From NCBI GenBank assembly GCA_028689055.1, contig JAQTWZ010000002.1, positions 9,503-73,502 on the forward strand: a DNA stretch of 64,000 nt, in the 5' to 3' direction. The stretch is from Sulfurimonas sp. GTDB taxonomy: Bacteria; Campylobacterota; Campylobacteria; Campylobacterales; Sulfurimonadaceae. A program made the position numbers and the translations under genes. A model generated the notes under the pieces. The model was not told the origin of the DNA. It did not search any database and worked only from the letters and a program-made list of their open reading frames with translations. Every line of letters starts with the position of its first letter. The first letter of the stretch is position 1. Below are positions 62,357-64,000 of this stretch, one piece after another.

Positions 62357-64000
62357 TCAACACTCTAACCTCTCCAACTGCAGATAAGCTATAAACTGTA
62401 CTACATGAGCCGTCGTAAAATAGATATTTTTTGGCTCACCGTTTAGCTTTATCTCAAGTGTGTAGATGTCGTTAAAATCTAAATGTTCTTTAAAAATATC
62501 AGGTAGGTTTTTATCGACTGCTTTATGTATTACTTCTATAATATTAGATATCTTAGCGCTTTCAAAGTTTTCTATATTTTCTATACGCTCCAAAAATATA
62601 GGTTCAAAAGCACCCCATTTTAGATTTGCACTACAGTTTCTGCATAGACATAAACTGTCTGCAGTGCTCACAAAGCTCTTTTTATTTTTTACGATTCTCT
62701 TATCATTCCAACTAAAAAACTCAAAAGAGTTTTGATTATCAGCTACTTTTCTAAATGTAAATCCACATATTTGACAATATCCTTTATATGTATTTTGTAA
62801 AAATCCTTTTATATCATTTTTTAGTTCGTCGTTTCTAGCTTTATTTTTATCAATAACTATAATCTTTTTTATAATCTCTTCTTTGCTTGTTTCTTCAAAA
62901 TTTTTTATATCTTCACTAACTTTTTTTATAAAATCATTTTTATAGTGCTCTTCATCAATGATAATATCAGGCTCAATATCTTCTTGCCATTGCGTAGTTT
63001 GAGATTTATGCTTTTCGATATTTTTTTCCGTGCTTAATGCTTCATTATTTTTATGTTTATTTTTTATTTGCTTATTATTTGAAGCTTTATCTTCTTTTTT
63101 TTGTTGATTATTTATTTTTGAGTTATTAATATTTTTTGATATATACTCAATTTTTTTAGTAGCTTCCTCTTCCGATAACTTATGTATATCTTGCCTTATT
63201 TCAAAGGAATCAATTTTGTTAAAATCAAAGATTTGAAAATAATCTTTATATTCATCTTGCAGTAACAATGGGCTTTTAGTAAAGCCGTAAAATTCAAATT
63301 GTGCTCTAGTAATTGAAATATAAAAATGTGCTAAGTTTAGAGTATTATCTTCAGAAATATAAACTATTATAGGAGCTTCTTCTCCTTGAATTTCATCAAT
63401 TGTGAAAAATATAAAATCATAATTTTCTATCTCAATATTTTTCTTAAAAAACCCGACTTCGTACTCTTTTTTCAATTGTTCATTTAACTGTAAAACGGTT
63501 AATATACTCTCTTTTTCATAGACTATCATGATTGGAAATTTATGTTCATATAAATCTATCTGCTGATTCCTAATATCAATCAATTTACCTAAAATGCTTT
63601 TGTTGGAGTAATATATATGAGGTTTTTGATATCTTTTCTTATTGAATTCTATTTGATCTTTATAATAATCTTTTTCTTTTGGGATTGATAATTCATCATT
63701 TGTTATTAGTTTTCTTACAATCAATGAAGCAGTTGCTAATTGATAAGTTTGTCTAAAATTTCTTGTAAAAATTATTTTTTCTATGTCTGCGTTTTGCGGT
63801 TCATAAATAACCGTTTTTTGTGTTTGTGCATTATCTCCAATAAGTATAACTCTTTGAAAAGCAATTTTAAACAAATCAATAACCTCTATTTGTTTTATTT
63901 GCTGGTATTCATCAATTAAGACAGTTTTTGGTATTTTTTTAAAAAATGAAAATTTAGGTTGAACTGATAAAATTGATTTTGTAAAAAATACTACATGAGC
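62357..64000 (-). CDS. UvrD-like superfamily 1 helicase with C-terminal zinc-binding domain (5' end outside window)
   Basis: The track start at 63874 is a TTG inside a frame open to 64000; the added residues include Walker B VLIDEYQQ, then VILIGDNAQ (motif III), so this is a UvrD-like SF1 helicase cut by the window edge. Motif VI-like region YISITRAQFEFYGFT is present. A basic, low-complexity linker of about 130 aa leads to a cysteine domain CQICGF...CLCRNC resembling an HNH/treble-clef module but without the His pair. Such helicase-zinc proteins often belong to defence loci, consistent with the cas9 and IS relics nearby. Base composition is more AT-rich than the core genes. Confidence 0.75.
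   Translation of the reverse strand, partial: AHVVFFTKSILSVQPKFSFFKKIPKTVLIDEYQQIKQIEVIDLFKIAFQRVILIGDNAQTQKTVIYEPQNADIEKIIFTRNFRQTYQLATASLIVRKLITNDELSIPKEKDYYKDQIEFNKKRYQKPHIYYSNKSILGKLIDIRNQQIDLYEHKFPIMIVYEKESILTVLQLNEQLKKEYEVGFFKKNIEIENYDFIFFTIDEIQGEEAPIIVYISEDNTLNLAHFYISITRAQFEFYGFTKSPLLLQDEYKDYFQIFDFNKIDSFEIRQDIHKLSEEEATKKIEYISKNINNSKINNQQKKEDKASNNKQIKNKHKNNEALSTEKNIEKHKSQTTQWQEDIEPDIIIDEEHYKNDFIKKVSEDIKNFEETSKEEIIKKIIVIDKNKARNDELKNDIKGFLQNTYKGYCQICGFTFRKVADNQNSFEFFSWNDKRIVKNKKSFVSTADSLCLCRNCSANLKWGAFEPIFLERIENIENFESAKISNIIEVIHKAVDKNLPDIFKEHLDFNDIYTLEIKLNGEPKNIYFTTAHVVQFIAYLQLERLEC

Overview
The window looks like the chromosome of a low-GC Campylobacterota (Epsilonproteobacteria), closest in character to Sulfurimonas and its relatives. 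Reasons: histidine kinases with the AHQWRQPL H-box; a cheX-like/fliN/fliO-like cluster; nspC plus carboxynorspermidine dehydrogenase for polyamines; a sigma-54 promoter of the Campylobacter type before flgF; an rrf2-flhA pair; and gene runs that match Campylobacter jejuni (dus - membrane protein - dksA - rlmH - accD; hemL ... folD - lepB; rpiB - small membrane protein - apt ... pepA - ychF; truD - thiL). Genus is inferred, not proven.

Layout. 1-3.4 kb: a PAS sensor kinase cut by the left edge, followed by a REC/HD-GYP regulator with a degenerate GGDEF-like tail. 3-9.8 kb: minus-strand housekeeping genes (ppaC, glycine-zipper lipoprotein, ADP-ribosylglycohydrolase, uvrA, TauE-like transporter). 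9.9-11.6 kb: a motor-switch/export cluster. 11.6-17 kb: a tight minus-strand block (nuclease-like protein, dus, dksA, rlmH, thiE-like, accD). 17-23 kb: gltD-gltB. 23-30.6 kb: recO, a methyltransferase, the carboxyspermidine pair split by an HDOD gene, dgkA and a transporter-acyltransferase fusion. 30.6-36 kb: a promoter and Fur-like box driving porin, FMN-binding protein, two related 4-TM proteins and mntP, opposed by apbE and a ribB variant. 36.2-38.3 kb: initiator tRNA, tRNA-Gln, initiator tRNA, then flgF-flgG. 38.4-45.8 kb: rpoD, atpZ-like, hemL, a TonB-like protein, a citrate-lyase-like gene and a c-type cytochrome. 45.8-54.4 kb: a long plus-strand run (folD to ychF). 54.4-61 kb: minus-strand psd, truD, thiL, a DHH phosphoesterase, flhA and rrf2. 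61-64 kb: accessory DNA with a cas9 relic, a decayed ISAs1-type transposase, a probably frameshifted GNAT gene and an edge-truncated helicase.

The most interesting points are: (1) the 7-8-mer AAACGCA(G/A), read by eye roughly 90 times on both strands, far above expectation, resembling an uptake-sequence-like dispersed motif and nearly absent from the accessory end; (2) a putative iron-controlled extracytoplasmic flavin electron-transfer locus; (3) a repeated intergenic element of about 140 bp with covarying hairpins and end inverted repeats; (4) the cas9 relic beside an insertion-sequence relic. All counts and family calls were made by reading, without database searches.
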